Below, in pieces: positions 10,990-23,159 of a stretch of DNA of 64,000 nt; the stretch's first letter is position 1, and each line of letters opens with the position of its first letter. The DNA is from Lamellibrachia columna (Eukaryota > Annelida > Polychaeta > Sabellida > Siboglinidae). Below the pieces are notes generated by a model. The model was not told where the DNA came from, made no database searches, and saw only the letters and a list, made by a program, of their open reading frames with translations. A program made the position numbers and the translations under genes. The DNA lies in contig OY759261.1 in NCBI GenBank assembly GCA_963662155.1, positions 34,090,022-34,154,021 of the forward strand, read 5' to 3'.

Positions 10990-11760
10990 AAACCATTCAA
11001 GATTGCCATCCCAAACAACAAGTTCCAGATGGCAAGTGGACAAGGAAGCCATTGGCTTATCGAGAGTCCAACATTTTTTCTCATCTATGTGTAGCCCGCC
11101 CTTATCAAATATCGGTCAAATCTATTTTTAAATATATTCACAATACTAGCATTAACACAATCATTTGGCAGTTTGTTCCATTCATTTATCACCCACCCTC
11201 TGTGAGAAAGAATACTTTCTCGTGCCCAACCTACACTGCTCCATAACTAATGCTGCTTTGTGTCCTCTGGTTCTACTGCCTTCTTTAAGTTTGAAGAACA
11301 TATTCCTATCAACATCCTCATAACCATTCACTATTTCGAACACTTCTATTTGGTCTCCTCTTAGTCTCCTGGGCTCTCGTGTTGTCAACCCACATTGTAA
11401 TAAGCGACTTTCGTAACTAAGGTCTCTCAATTCTGGAATCATTTTAGTTGCGTTTCGTTGTATTCTTTCTAGCTTGTCTATGTCCTTTTTACGATACGGC
11501 CTCCATACTTGAATACAATATTCCATATGTGGTCTAACTATTGCTTAGTACAGGGGTACAATTAGCTGTTTCTCCTTATACATGATAATTCTCCAAATTA
11601 GCCCTAGAATTTGATTTCCTTTCGAAGCAGCAATCCCACATTGCTCTGAAACTTTCATGTCAGCACAAAACGTTACTCCTAAGTCCTTTTCTTGTGTGGT
11701 TCTACCTTGTACAGCATCCACCATTTTATATTCTTCGTCCATGTTTCCATGTTTCATTCA
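10990..11760 (-). mobile_element. CR1/Jockey-type LINE, 3' half
   Basis: Minus-strand translation gives the C-terminal half of the same RT protein: NMDEEYKMVDAVQGRTTQEK from 11757, EYCIQVWRPYRKKDIDKLER near 11510, and HKAALVMEQCRLG near 11235. The 3' UTR follows to about 10990 (GTTGGACTCTCGATAAGCCA, then TTGCCATCTGGAACTTGTTG). It lies tail-to-tail with the plus-strand copy, about 180 bp apart. A stop at about 11543 splits the frame. Confidence 0.92.
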
Positions 11761-11864
11761 TAATAGTCCAGTTGATAGGAAATAACATATTGTTATGATG
11801 ACGCAAATACCACCACTAGCAGCCGTATAGCCAACCTAGAGAGCGGATTGGTTCATGTATTATT

Positions 11865-12272
11865 ATGATGAATAGTATTCTAACTAGAAGGTTGTTTGTG
11901 TATTTTCGGTGGCAAATCAGACGTAAATGTGAATCAATGACAACTTCCACAGGTCACCATATAACCATATGTTGCCTTTTAAATGCTCCATTACATTTTC
12001 TAAAATTGGCGTCGTTCTTTACGATTATGTTCACATTTACAACAATCCCAATGACGTCTTTCAACCAACCTGACGATGCGTGTCGTTCACGGTCGAATGG
12101 ATCTGGCGTCTCTAAATTGTTCTCGCGTAGAAATACACACGTGCTTTTAATATATCACAATAGCAGTTCCGTCATAGTAGCGGATTCCCTAAACGTAACA
12201 AATGTCGTATATATGTTTTATTGCGAGTGTGATGACAGAGCAAAACATGGTCATGACCTACTACTCCACTAA
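11865..12272 (+). CDS. Unrecognised 135-residue open frame
   Basis: I do not recognise this protein. It has a hydrophobic stretch around residues 46-62 (FLKLASFFTIMFTF...) followed by a basic and serine-rich part, with Asn-X-Ser motifs that would be glycosylatable if exported. It is not repetitive and is longer than chance frames nearby, but no conserved motif, splice context or homologous copy in the window supports it. Confidence 0.2.
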   Translation: MMNSILTRRLFVYFRWQIRRKCESMTTSTGHHITICCLLNAPLHFLKLASFFTIMFTFTTIPMTSFNQPDDACRSRSNGSGVSKLFSRRNTHVLLIYHNSSSVIVADSLNVTNVVYMFYCECDDRAKHGHDLLLH

Positions 12273-12279
12273 ATACGCC

Positions 12280-13300
12280 ACCGTTCACACAGCTCTCCGG
12301 AACAGCCACAATACGATGTTCCTCTTTCTATGACCAGTTGATCGTGCACAATTGAGCTACACAACTATTGATTATTTCAAATAAAGATTTGATGAGTACC
12401 TCTTTATAACACTTAGTGGACCCGATCAGGTGCGTAATTCAGGAGGGGAGGTTTACGGCGGGGGGGGGGGCATTGGGCCATGGTCAACCCCCTTTGGCTT
12501 AATTTTTTTACGCAAGTAACCTGCTGCGAAAACACATGATAGCATGGTAACGTAAGTGGTGACTACATCTGCACCCCTTTGGTCACCCCCTTTGCGAGAT
12601 CCTAGATACGCCATTGGTCCCGACGCTACCCAATTACGGGATCTGAGATCTTAATGGATTTGCCAAGGGGGTTTCAAATAGTTTATATCAATCCTTAAGT
12701 GTCATTTCTAACTGACATTAGTTAAATCAAATACAGTAATCAAATATATATGTTCATTCTTAACATATCAACTATCGAATTATTAGATTTAGGATAATTA
12801 TACCAGATATAGTATAATACTAATTTTTTCAAAGAATGTTGATCGGCCTTTTTGAAACGACTCCATAACTAGCCTCAGTTTCATGGGGGAATATTGCCTG
12901 AAGTAATGTATATCGTGTGTAGGCCTATAAATGTGGCTGGTCTGAAGTCTGCGAACGCAACGTGGCATCATGTGTGGTATACTGCGAAATGGCAGCGTTC
13001 CATACAGTAATACTTCCTGTTTACCGAGCTCCGGGCAATAGGTAGCTACAAATAAACATAGCCTTTGTTGCACTACCAAACTGAAGCTACCAAACAACAT
13101 ACAATTTTAATCCAACATCAAACCAGATTGTTTTTTTTCGTGAACAAGGTAAACAAATTTTGATATCTGCTTGGTCAGTGTGTCCACATTAAAAACATGT
13201 TGGTCATATTTGCACAATCTTAATCTCAAAATGAACCGAAACGTTAATTCGGAAAGAATAGAGACTAAACTAAGCAGAGGACCAGAGACAGTCCCAAGTT
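12280..13300. other. Non-coding stretch without recognisable genes
   Basis: Contains a G10 run near 12460 and AT-rich DNA from 12680 to 12830. The longest frame (minus, 12798-13100) has no recognisable domain. I see no splice-bounded exon. Confidence 0.5.
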
Positions 13301-13326
13301 GTGGTCGTGGAACGGCGCTCTATGCT

Positions 13327-13505
13327 GAGTAACGGTCATTGACGATCGAACAGGTGCGCTGTGGCACGTCACTCAGGGCATGAGTCACGGTCGTTGACGA
13401 TCGAACAGGTGCGCTGTGGCACGTCGCTCAATGCGTGAGTCACGGTCGTTGACGATCGAACAGGTGCGCTGTGGCACGTCGCTCAATGCGTTAGTCACGG
13501 TCCAT
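13327..13505. repeat. 55-bp tandem repeat, 3 copies plus a partial
   Basis: GAGTCACGGTCGTTGACGAT...TGGCACGTC units start at 13327, 13382, 13437 and 13492. The second and third copies are almost identical, so the last expansion is recent. Confidence 0.92.
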
Positions 13506-14027
13506 GACTTTGGCCAGATTCATACAAGTGTTGCTGTTAGACGTACATTTTCGACGGCGAATGGTCGTGTACTCTGTGACTATGACCTTGGAAATGACAA
13601 ACCCGAATGTGGTGGTCGTCGTACTTGCCCCGAATGAAAGACATACAAACTTTAACTACTCTCTCGGTGATACACATATCGGCGTGGGAGTGATGCTCAC
13701 TGTTGCTACGGAAAATACCATAAAAGAATGGCGAGCTTAGCAACTATTTGAAACATATATGGCGAGCTTGGCAACTGTTTGGGATATGTGTGCGTGCGTG
13801 CGTTCGTGCGTTAGTAATATGTATAAACATAGTCTCGGATGTGGGCTCATACCTTACGGCATCAATCGAATTCGTGCTGCTCTATAATGTATACTAGAAG
13901 GTTGTGTCGGCCCACTTTCTTTAGGTTTTAGCAAACCGGGTTTGAACGAGTTTTGCCTCTCACAGCCTTTTTGTTCCGGGTTCGTTTCTTTTATTGATGT
14001 CAGTGTTCACCCCGCGAAGCGCTCTTG

Positions 14028-14513
14028 AAGCACGGCAGCGTAAAAGAGAGCATGATAAAGCACGGCAGCGTAAAAGAGTGCATAATAAAACACGGCAGCG
14101 TAAAAGAGAGCATAATAAAACACGGCAGCGTAAAGGAGAGCATAATAAACCACGGCAGCGTAAAAGAGAGCATAATATAGCACGGCAGCGTAAAAGAGAG
14201 CAAAATAAAGCACGGCAGCGTAAATGAGAGCATAATAAAGCACGGCAGCGTAAAAGAGAGCAAAATAAAGCACGGCAGCGTAAAAGAGAGCCTAATAAAG
14301 CACGGCAGCGTAAAAGAGAGCATAATATAGCACGGCAGCGTAAAAGAGAGCATAATAAAGCACGGCAGCGTAAAAGAGAGCATAATATAGCACGGCAGCG
14401 TAAAAGAGAGCATAATATAGCACGGCAGCGTAAAAGAGAGCATAATAAAACACGGCAGCGTAAAAGAGAGCATAATAAACCACGGCAGCGTAAAAGAGAG
14501 CATAATATAGCAC
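14028..14513. repeat. 30-bp tandem repeat, about 16 copies
   Basis: CACGGCAGCGTAAAAGAGAG then CATAATAAAG. The period is a multiple of three, so long frames appear on both strands, for example a minus frame of ten-residue units LPCFIMLSFT. Length and strand symmetry mark them as repeat artefacts. The array abuts the transposase-like pseudogene at 14524. Confidence 0.95.
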
Positions 14514-14523
14514 GCCGTCACAG

Positions 14524-15720
14524 AGGGGCCACATTGCACTACCATTTGAAAGTGAATGGAGCAAAAAACAAGTGTGCCAAAATATGTTTTTAGAAACATT
14601 TGGCTTGAACAGTAACACAGTGGCTCATTGGGTGGCTGGAGCTGCACATGGAGTTCATCAAACCTAAGGTGAAAAGAGACACCCGCAGAAAAAAGCTGAA
14701 AACGAGGAAAACAGGAGTCACGTCAAAGACTTTATTGGTACTCTTCCCAACATTCCATCACTTTACTGCAGGGCAAACACAACAAAACGCTATCTGGAGG
14801 CGATCATTCAAAACAAGAACGCATCGTACAAGCTGTACCAAGTGTGGTGTGACGAGAACAACAAGAAGGTTGCTTCCAAGTGGTTACTGCACTGTGCTTT
14901 CAAAGAAATTAACCTGTCTTTTTTCAGCCAAAAAAGGATCAGTGCGACATTTGCTGCGTGCATGAAACAGGAAATATATCCGAGGAAACCTATGAAGCGC
15001 ACATATTAAAGAAGGATTTGGCCACAGCTGAAAAAGCTGTGGACTGCTATGAACTGCACTGGTTGATTGTAAAACAGTGGTATTGACAATTGACTTGCAG
15101 GCTGTCCTGTTGACTCCTGCAATCCTGGCCAGTGCTGTGTATTACAAAACAAAGCTATGCTACCACAATTTCACTGCACGTGACATGAACTCGAAGAACG
15201 TCTGTTGCTATTTTTGGCATGAGTCGGAAGGTGGCTTGCAATCTACTAGCTTTGCAAGTTGCCTTGTGGACTACCTAGACAAAGAATTGAACAACAATGA
15301 TGTCAACGCCATATTTATCGTCAACGATGGATGCGGATACCAGAATAGAAACATAACCATGTCAAACGCATTAATGTTTCATTGCAAAACGACAGGAAAA
15401 ACCGTTGTTCAAAAGTAAAGCAAGACCAAGTTACATACCGCACAAGTATCCGACCAGGTAACAAAGCAGGGTATTCTCAGGTCCATAACCTTGCTCCATT
15501 GAAGTACAATCCCAATGGCAGTGTTCAGTACAAGGCGGCATTTGATAAAGAGTGGACCGAGCTCCCTCAGAGGGAGAGGGCTGTTACAGTGTCTGCAATT
15601 CAACACCTGTATGACATTCCACTTATGATAAGCAATCAGAAATATGAACATCTCCAGCAGCTCAAGAGAGTGATACCATCAGATGTCCATGGCTTTTACG
15701 ACAACTTACCCCACATGTAG
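14524..15720 (+). pseudogene. Degenerate transposase-like gene, KKDQC / QNRN family
   Basis: Pieces in different frames, in order: CAKNMFLETFGLNSNTVAHW (14570), IPSLYCRANTTKRYLE (14750), LSFFQPKKDQCDICC (14920), DLQAVLLTP and YYKTKLCYHNFTARD (15085-15180), FASCLVDYLDKE (15250), IFIVNDGCGYQNRN (15315), then SIRPGNKAGY (15445), KYNPNGSVQYK and LPQRERA, ending SDVHGFYDNLPH. I recognise this as a multicopy invertebrate family, transposase-like by its spaced acidic residues; some databases may call it DUF7869, but that is from memory. About 70 residues between VVQK and SIRPG are missing, and there are at least four frame breaks. No terminal repeats were identified. Confidence 0.65.
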
Positions 15721-15949
15721 ACAATCAGCACGCTGATCATGCCGGAGATTTATGAACTGGGTAGCCGCGATGCAACCACACTTCCACATGTTGAATGCTT
15801 TGTCGATGGACTTGTCCTACCAGTTACATGGACGTTAAATTTATCACACGTGTTGGTAGCAGTTAGTCTATGACAGCAAATAGTGATGAGATATGTGAGG
15901 ATAAATTTGATAGTGAAGACTTGACTCAAAAAGATGTGATGTGTTTTAA

Positions 15950-16690
15950 GGTACTAAAGGGTCAATTATATTACAATGCAAAGCTTGTTAATTCTGGACA
16001 TGTTCTCGACAAATACCAAAACAATAATGGATGTATACCAGATTGGACATTTCTCTATCATGTTTTACCATTTCCCTCATAATGAAATATAATAAGTGGG
16101 CGTTTTGATAATACAAATTTTTATTTAATATTTAAAAAAGTTTCTTCAGTCCAATTATATTGCTGTGCAAAAAAGATTAAGTAATATTTTTTTGCCAAAT
16201 GCCTACAATAATGAACACACACAAGATGTAATATTGCTATATATTTTTTTACTGTTTGCCTCATAATCTACAGTAATATACAGGTCTTTATGTGAAATTA
16301 TCAAAATTAGTTAAGTCAAATTGCATTATGGTGCAAAAATAAATAAGTCCATTGTGTGGCCAAATGGCCAAAAGTAACGCATGCACATCAGATTTAACAT
16401 TGCTATATCATTTCTGACTGCTTTCCTCATAATCAAGTGTATTAAGACTGTGTTTTGTCTAATACAGGTAATTTAATAAACGTTTTATTGATGTACGGGA
16501 AACGTCTGTAAATGAAGACCCAAGTATGAACAAATGCAAACAACATGTAGTCAGTTTCATAATTGTTCAAAATCATTTTGTTTGTCATTTCTCAGTAAGG
16601 GTATGCTTTAATTACAGCAACAAATGATATCTCCAAATTACACAGACATATGATTGTATCAGCTGTACGCTTAGTTTCCCTCATACTGAG
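15950..16690. repeat. Diverged tandem repeat, about 165-250-bp units
   Basis: Each unit ends with a form of (A)TATCATTT then a few bases and CCTCATAATC/G: 16070, 16257, 16424, with a weaker TTTCCCTCATACTGA at 16674. CAATTATATTGC and GCCAAATG motifs recur at corresponding positions. AT-rich, non-coding, old duplication. Confidence 0.55.
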
Positions 16691-16910
16691 TAGGTATCTG
16701 CAATCTGCGCATGATTTCAGAGCGATCGTGACAGGTCAAGTCTTCTTTTATTAAGGATTACTGTTTAACTAAATAACATGTTTTTACGTGTGTCCAATTC
16801 ACATTGGAATATTAGCTTGTCAGCTGTGCGGTCAGTTAGCCCAGCCTGGGAGGGCATCGGCAACCTGCGCACTATGTCGGAACGAGGGTTCCAAGCCAAG
16901 TCATCTTTTT
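16658..16910 (+). repeat. Two tRNA-like (SINE-like) direct repeats
   Basis: TCAGCTGTRCG...TCTGCAA(C/T)CTGCGCA...CAAGTC occurs at about 16664-16745 and 16814-16908. The second copy has a rough A-box (TTAGCCCAGCCTGGG) and B-box (GGGTTCCAAGCC), as in tRNA-derived SINEs; the first copy has decayed boxes. It cannot form a clean tRNA cloverleaf by eye, so a SINE relic is the better reading. Confidence 0.4.
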
Positions 16911-17228
16911 TCGGCCAACATAAACTGGCCATTGATTGATGCATCCTTACGCATGTCTGTTCGTGTTAAGAAACACGTCTGCATGTCGTCGTCGTCACTG
17001 CAGTCAAGCTGTACTATTTTGCCAGCACATAGTCACCCGACCAGCACATAGTCACCCTTTCCGCCTTTTCTGTCCAGACTTGGTATCTCGTGGTGGTCTC
17101 TTTCATCGACTGACACATGATTCGGCTCATCCGCAATGGAATGCACATCCACGTCAACATTGATGGTCGTGACACATGGCACATCATTACCATCTGTTGC
17201 ATTACTGGAGTCTGTAGTGGATGATTTC

Positions 17229-17790
17229 CTAGTGGACGAATGACCAGTAGGTAAGCAGCGAGCTAACGAAGGTTTTCGGAGCTGGTCGTTTCGTCGCTTT
17301 ACTTTGGATGGATCCGGATTCGGTCAACATTTTATTGAGGCCTTGTTTGTACGGAGTGCTCGTTAGGATGGCTGTGAAGCCACGTTGGCGATTACCAGTG
17401 GATATCTTACGATACAATGATGCATGCAGTATCGGCAGAATGTCAGCTGGTCCAACACTCGTGTTTGGGCTGCTTGCTGCGGAACTGCCCGTTATCGTCG
17501 CCACGTCGTCTGTTGCGTGACTTGTGGATTCGTTGCCATCCCTCTTTGGTGCAATCGGCAAATCAGTCGTTTCAGTCCCCGCAAAAAGTCCCAGCCTCAC
17601 CGAACACCCCAGGATTGTACGGCACAATTCCAGTGGTTGCGAAGCCATTTACAGATGTGCGAGCCGTGGCCACCTTCAAGTAGACTGTGCCGAATAGTCC
17701 AGCTATCTGGTAGATCGTCACAACACTGGATGATTTCATAACCAGATGCGAACAGCATCGTCTCAATACGACTTGGGCTTCCATTGCACA
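17229..17790 (-). pseudogene. pogo/Tigger transposase C-terminal fragment
   Basis: From 17784 leftward the translation gives YQIAGLFGTVYLKVAT and VNGFATTGIVPYNPGVFGE, the region after the DDE domain of pogo/Tigger transposases (typically DIAxLxGxAxxxAxTPxNAxxGFRxTGIxPxNPxVF). A frame change leads into a linker and then TAILTSTPYKQGL, the usual ILTDTPxK tail. The catalytic domain is absent. It is a different copy from the pogo element at 29830. Confidence 0.75.
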
Positions 17791-17944
17791 CGCGGGAATA
17801 TTAACATTCGTGGTATGCAGTTACCGATAACATTTCGGAATCAATTGTGTTTTGTGTCGCACGTTATTATGCAATATATAGGAAAATCACTATTTCATCA
17901 ATCTATGTCATGGCTTGTTATGCACTTTTCAGGGAAAAAATAGT

Positions 17945-19100
17945 TGACTTCCATTACTAGCAGTATGGTGGCAGCACAAAACACTCAAATGCCTCATTTA
18001 TTTATAGTGGTGCAGATGTAAAAATGTGGTTCTTTTAAAAAAAGTCACACCATAATTATACATGGGCCAAAGTCACCCGTTTAAATTTATGAAAGCACAA
18101 ATTGTAATGAAAGTGAGCAGGCCTTGACTTTAAGCTTTTGTACCCAGTGGCCCGTCGCATTACAAATCGAATGATGCAAGTTTGGCCATTATTTATTTTG
18201 CCGTTGGTGATTTACTTTCATGCTTTCAGTCAGTATTCCGTATGGCAGACAATGCTGCTGTACGAATCGTCGCCGCGTGCGTAACGAGTTACAGCTAGTT
18301 TTACTCAAACAATCGACGAACGAATCAGACCTGACAATGTATATAATATGACTGTGACAATTTATTTCTTATTTCTTTTGAATATAAATTTTTGGACTGA
18401 AGTACAAAGTTACGGTAATCTTAGCTATCTGCGCCCTAGCAGTTCCTGGAATGTACGTTAGGCACTGTCGTGACCCCTAGCGGACAGTCTGTGAACCAGT
18501 CGGTTTATATGAAATTGGTACGTCGAAGGCATATTGCAATAGCCGATACGTATCGCGCAGAGGAAAATGCTTGCGATATACCAATATTGTGCTGGTATCA
18601 CGGCACAACCTTAGTAGGCCTAAAATATAGGCATCCGCAATTCACAAAAACTTTTTTGTGAGGCTCGTACTTAGCAAAACAAAAGATGGCAACTATTCGA
18701 AGCGACAAAACGAAATCAGATGAGACGAAGATTGTGTTTAACTGTAGCGCCGGGGTGGATGGCATTACGAAGGACAAACTATTGAAACGATGACATTTGG
18801 CTGTGACTAATGGGATAAAAACGATCTGAAACTATGTTGGCTCCCAGGGCCAGTAAAATATGGAAACTTGTGGCCCGAACTGGCCCAACAACCATAAAAG
18901 GTGCCGCGCCAGCGGGCCAGTGTTAATTTCGAGGCCTGGTGGGAATATGCTATTATAAATTATTAAATTATAAACACTGCCTCCACTTGTACATTCAAAC
19001 TATTAAATAACTTAATGTTTAATCGAACATTATTTAAAGTAAAAATTGTAACGCTGAAAAATCTAAAATTTCGCCCTTGGTGAAATTTCTTTGCAGGTGT
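17945..19100. other. Non-coding stretch, nothing recognised
   Basis: Mixed AT-rich DNA. Short frames (for example 18470-18661) have no recognisable domain. GGCCAGT/TGGCCC motifs at 18845-18930 are locally repetitive but not a defined array. Confidence 0.5.
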
Positions 19101-19111
19101 TACTCAAACTA

Positions 19112-19175
19112 TACACACGCACGCATGCACGCACGCACTCACACACACACGCAGGCACGCACGCACATACACACA
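19112..19175. repeat. (CGCA)n/(CA)n microsatellite
   Basis: Mixed ACGC, ACAC and GCAC repeats. Non-coding; frames through it are artefacts. Confidence 0.9.
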
Positions 19176-19699
19176 TTTTAAGGTAGGTAATTACATGTCT
19201 GTGTACCTTCCTGTAATCAAAGTCGTCCAACCTGAAGTGTAGTCGTTCGACGTTCAACCGAAATGATCTTGCCGTGAGACAACTGAAAATAGATCACCGA
19301 CGCAGGACAACCTGATCCGTACAGAAAACATCTGCCAAGTGATTACATCTGCCTAGTAATGGCGCTGCTTACTCTGCGCTGTGAAGTCGCGTGACCGCTG
19401 TATATCTGTAATCGTTGTAAATTCTTCATTCAGTATAAATTCAACGCCATGGATCAATGCAAAATACATACGTACCAAATTTAAGATATTTTCAGTTTTA
19501 CTTTGGCCAGACAAATGCAGTTGTTGTGCGTCGTTATTGTACATGAAAGTACAATCGTACTAATGTAATATTTATGTAAAGATAATGTCGTAGCAGATAT
19601 CTGAAAATTATGAATGTTGCATAAAATGCACATTTTTAAAGTTCCAGTCTATGTTAATTATGTTTGAGGATATATTTATATAATTGTGCTCACAATTCA

Positions 19700-20106
19700 A
19701 ATGTTTTCGTATACTTATTGCACCATGAGAAATGTTTTCGTATACTTATTGCACCGTGAGAAATGTTTTCGTATACTTATTGCACCGTGGGAAATGTTTT
19801 CGTATACTTATTGCACCGTGGGAAATGTTTACGTATACTTATTGCACCATGAGAAATGTTTTCGTATACTTATTGCACCGTGAGAAATGTTTTCGTATAC
19901 TTATTGCACCGTGATAAATGTTTTCGTATACTTATTGCACCATGAGAAATGTTTTCGTATACTTATTGCACCGTGAGAAATGTTTTCGTATACTTATTGC
20001 ACCATGAGAAATGTTTTCGTATACTTATTGCACCGTGAGAAATGTTTTCGTATACTTATTGCACCGTGGGAAATGTTTTCGTATACTTATTGCACCGTGG
20101 GAAATG
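19700..20106. repeat. 31-bp tandem repeat, about 13 copies
   Basis: CGTATACTTATTGCACCGTG then AGAAATGTTTT, with CCATGAG, CCGTGGG and CCGTGAT variants. The 31-residue translated repeat equals three units. No sign of a real protein. Confidence 0.95.
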
Positions 20107-20842
20107 TATACAGTATTGTATGAATCATCACAACTACTAATATATGTGGGGCAGGTTTCACGAAGCGTTCGACACACTTGTGTACGTTTGAGGAATAATA
20201 ATAGAAAACAAGACAGTCGTTGCGAACAAGCAAGTATCAAGCAAGAAAGTGGATACTTCGAAAACTTGGAAAACTTCGTGAATCAATCTATGCTATGAAA
20301 TATGTTGTTCATTACCTTACGTACATTCCGTGTATTGACATATTTGACGTATCTAGTCTCCGAAAAATTGGTAGCCATTTTAGCGAAGGACATATTGTTG
20401 TAATAATATCAATAGCAATTATTTAATCTAACCATTTAATCTGATGTGATTGTGTGATAATTTATTAGCGAGCATTTAGTCACAGTGCTGTATAGAATAT
20501 AACGTTTACTACGTGGAGTGGAGGCCAGTCGAATAATCCGCGTCATCTATGGAGGTTTGTGCCTGATTTCAATTATGTCGTGGCATATATAACACTCCAA
20601 CGGATATTTAGCTGCGGTTGAGCATTTATGCAAAAAATAAGTAAGGATAAGGAGGTAGACGTCTTGTTTCAGAGTATATACCTTTGAAATAGACCTGAAA
20701 TAATTGAAGTTTTACAAGTAAATGACATTCGTTAACTTTGTTTTAAATGAGTACCTTCCCATAAAAGAAAAAAGAAAACATTTTCCTTCATGTTTGTTTA
20801 CTCTGTTTTAGCTAACTCGTTTTTGTGTTAATATTTGTCAAC

Positions 20843-22766
20843 TATCCCACCTTTGGTAGGAGACTCTCGATATCTACCACACTCTCCCACCTTTGGTAGG
20901 AGACTCTCGATATCTACCACACTCTCCCACCTTTGGTAGGATACTCTCGATATCCACCACACTCTCCCACCTTTGGTAGGATACTCCCGATATCCACCAC
21001 ACTCTCCCACCTTTGGTAGGAGACTCGACATCTACCACACTCTCCCACCTTTGGTAGGAGACTCTCGATATCTACCATACTCTCCCACCTTTGGTAGGAG
21101 ACTCTCGATATCTACCACACTCTCCCACCTTTGGTAGGATACTCCCGATATCCTCCACACTCTCCCACCTTTGGTAGGAGACTCTCGATATCTACCACAC
21201 TCTCCCACCTTTGGTAGGATACTCCCGATATCCTCCACACTCTCCCACCTTTGGTAGGAGACTCTCGATATCTACCACACTCTCCCACCTTTGGTAGGAT
21301 ACTCCCGATATCCTCCACACTCTCCCACCTTTGGTAGGAGACTCTCGATATCTACCACACTCTCCCACCTTTGGTAGGATACTCCCGATATCCTCCACAC
21401 TCTCCCACCTTTGGTAGGAGACTCTCGATATCTACCACACTCTCCCACCTTTGGTAGGATACTCCCGATATCCTCCACACTCTCCCACCTTTGGTAGGAT
21501 ACTCCCGATATCCACCACACTCTCCCACCTTTGGTAGGATACTCCCGATATCCACCACACTCTTCCACCTTTGGTAGGATACTCCCGATATCCACCACAC
21601 TCTCCCACCTTTGGTAGGAGACTCTCGATATCTAGCACACTCTTGCACCTTTGGTAGGATACTCCCGATATCCACCACACTCTCCCACCTTTGGTAAGAG
21701 ACTCCCGATATCTACCACACTCTTCCACCTTTGGTAGGAGATTCTCGATATCTACCACACTCTCCCACCTTTGGTAGGATACTCCCGATATCCACCACAC
21801 TCTCCCACCTTTGGTAGGAGACTCCCGATATCTACCACACTCTCCCACCTTTGGTAGGATACTCCCGATATCCTCCACACTCTCCCACCTTTGGTAGGAG
21901 ACTCCCGATATCTACCACACTCTCCCACCTTTGGTAGGAGACTCCCGAAATCTACCACACTCTTCCACCTTTGGTAGGATACTCCCAATATCCACCACAC
22001 TCTCCCACCTTTGGTAGGAGACTCCCGATATCTACCACACTCTCCCACCTTTGGTAGGAGACTCCCGATATCTACCACACTCTTCCACCTTTGGTAGGAT
22101 ACTCCCGATATCCACCACACTCTCCCACCTTTGGTAGGAGACTCCCGATATCTACCATACTCTCCCACCTTTGGTAGGAGACTCCCGATATCTACCACAC
22201 TCTTCCACCTTTGGTAGGATACTCCCGATATCCACCACACTCTCCCACCTTTGGTAGGAGACTCCCGATATCTACCATACTCTCCCACCTTTGGTAGTAG
22301 ACTCCCGATATCTACCACACTCTCCCACCTTTGGTAGGATACTCCCGATATCCACCACACTCTCCCACCTTTGGTAGGAGACTCCCGATATCTACCACAC
22401 TCTCCCACCTTTGGTAGGAGACTCCCGATATCTACCATACTCTCCCACCTTTGGTAGGAGACTCCCGATATCTACCACACTCTCCCACCTTTGGTAGGAG
22501 ACTCCCGATATCTACCACACTCTCCCACCTTTGGTAGGAGACTCCCGATATCTACCACACTCTTCCACCTTTGGTAGGATACTCCCGATATCTACCACAC
22601 TCTTCCACCTTTGGTAGGATACTCCCGATATCCACCACACTCTCCCACCTTTGTAAGGAGACTCCCGATATCTACCACACTCTCCCACCTTTGGTAGGGG
22701 ACTCCCGATATCCACCACACTCTCCCACCTTTGGTAGGAGACTCCCGATATCCACCACACTCTCCG
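20843..22766. repeat. 40-bp satellite, about 48 copies
   Basis: CTCCCACCTTTGGTAGGAGA then CTCTCGATATCTACCACACT. From about 21040 to 21480 two variants alternate (GGAGACTCTCGATATCT and GGATACTCCCGATATCC) as an 80-bp dimer; elsewhere the order is 40 or 120 bp. One unit at about 21021-21036 has a short deletion. Stop-free minus frames of up to 228 residues are artefacts. No coding role seen. Confidence 0.97.
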
Positions 22767-22984
22767 ATCACTCGCCACGACTCTAAAGTCTGCCGCTATC
22801 ACAAAACGTTGCACATGTTATCACACGAAACATCACTCTATGTTAATCGTAACATTGATAAGCTTTCAAGCGCATGATGATTCCTTTCATCGATATCGTT
22901 ATCAGTGTACGTTTGATGTTGTCAAGCTGACCTACAAGATCAGCCGTGTCAATACATGTAAACACAGAATTGACAGAGACACGA

Positions 22985-23030
22985 CCATTGTTCGACTCTC
23001 GATAAGTTAATGGTTTTCTAGTGCACTTGC
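22985..23030 (+). repeat. Diverged LINE 3'-end relic
   Basis: GTTCGACTCTCGATAAGTTA...GTGCACTTGCCA resembles the LINE 3' UTR box GTTGGACTCTCGATAAGCCA...GTCCACTTGCCA found intact at 11040-11075, 29100 and 45895. Short and diverged. Confidence 0.5.
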
Positions 23031-23159
23031 CACAAGGACCGAGTTCGACATAACGACCAGTGGTCCGTGTAGTCGCGACACACGTAAGTCGAAATATTAA
23101 TAATAACGTATAAATATAAATTGTAAATAAAAATAAATTAATGAGTAGAATGATCTAAC

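Noticed and set aside
14000..14647. 215-residue minus-strand frame of repeated LPCFIMLSFT, resembling a membrane protein
   Set aside because: It comes from the 30-bp array, which is open on both strands; hydrophobicity is a property of the repeat, with no flanking domain.
21752..22438. 228-residue minus frame with GGRVWWISGVSYQRW repeats
   Set aside because: It is the 40-bp satellite; the same content appears in staggered frames along the array.
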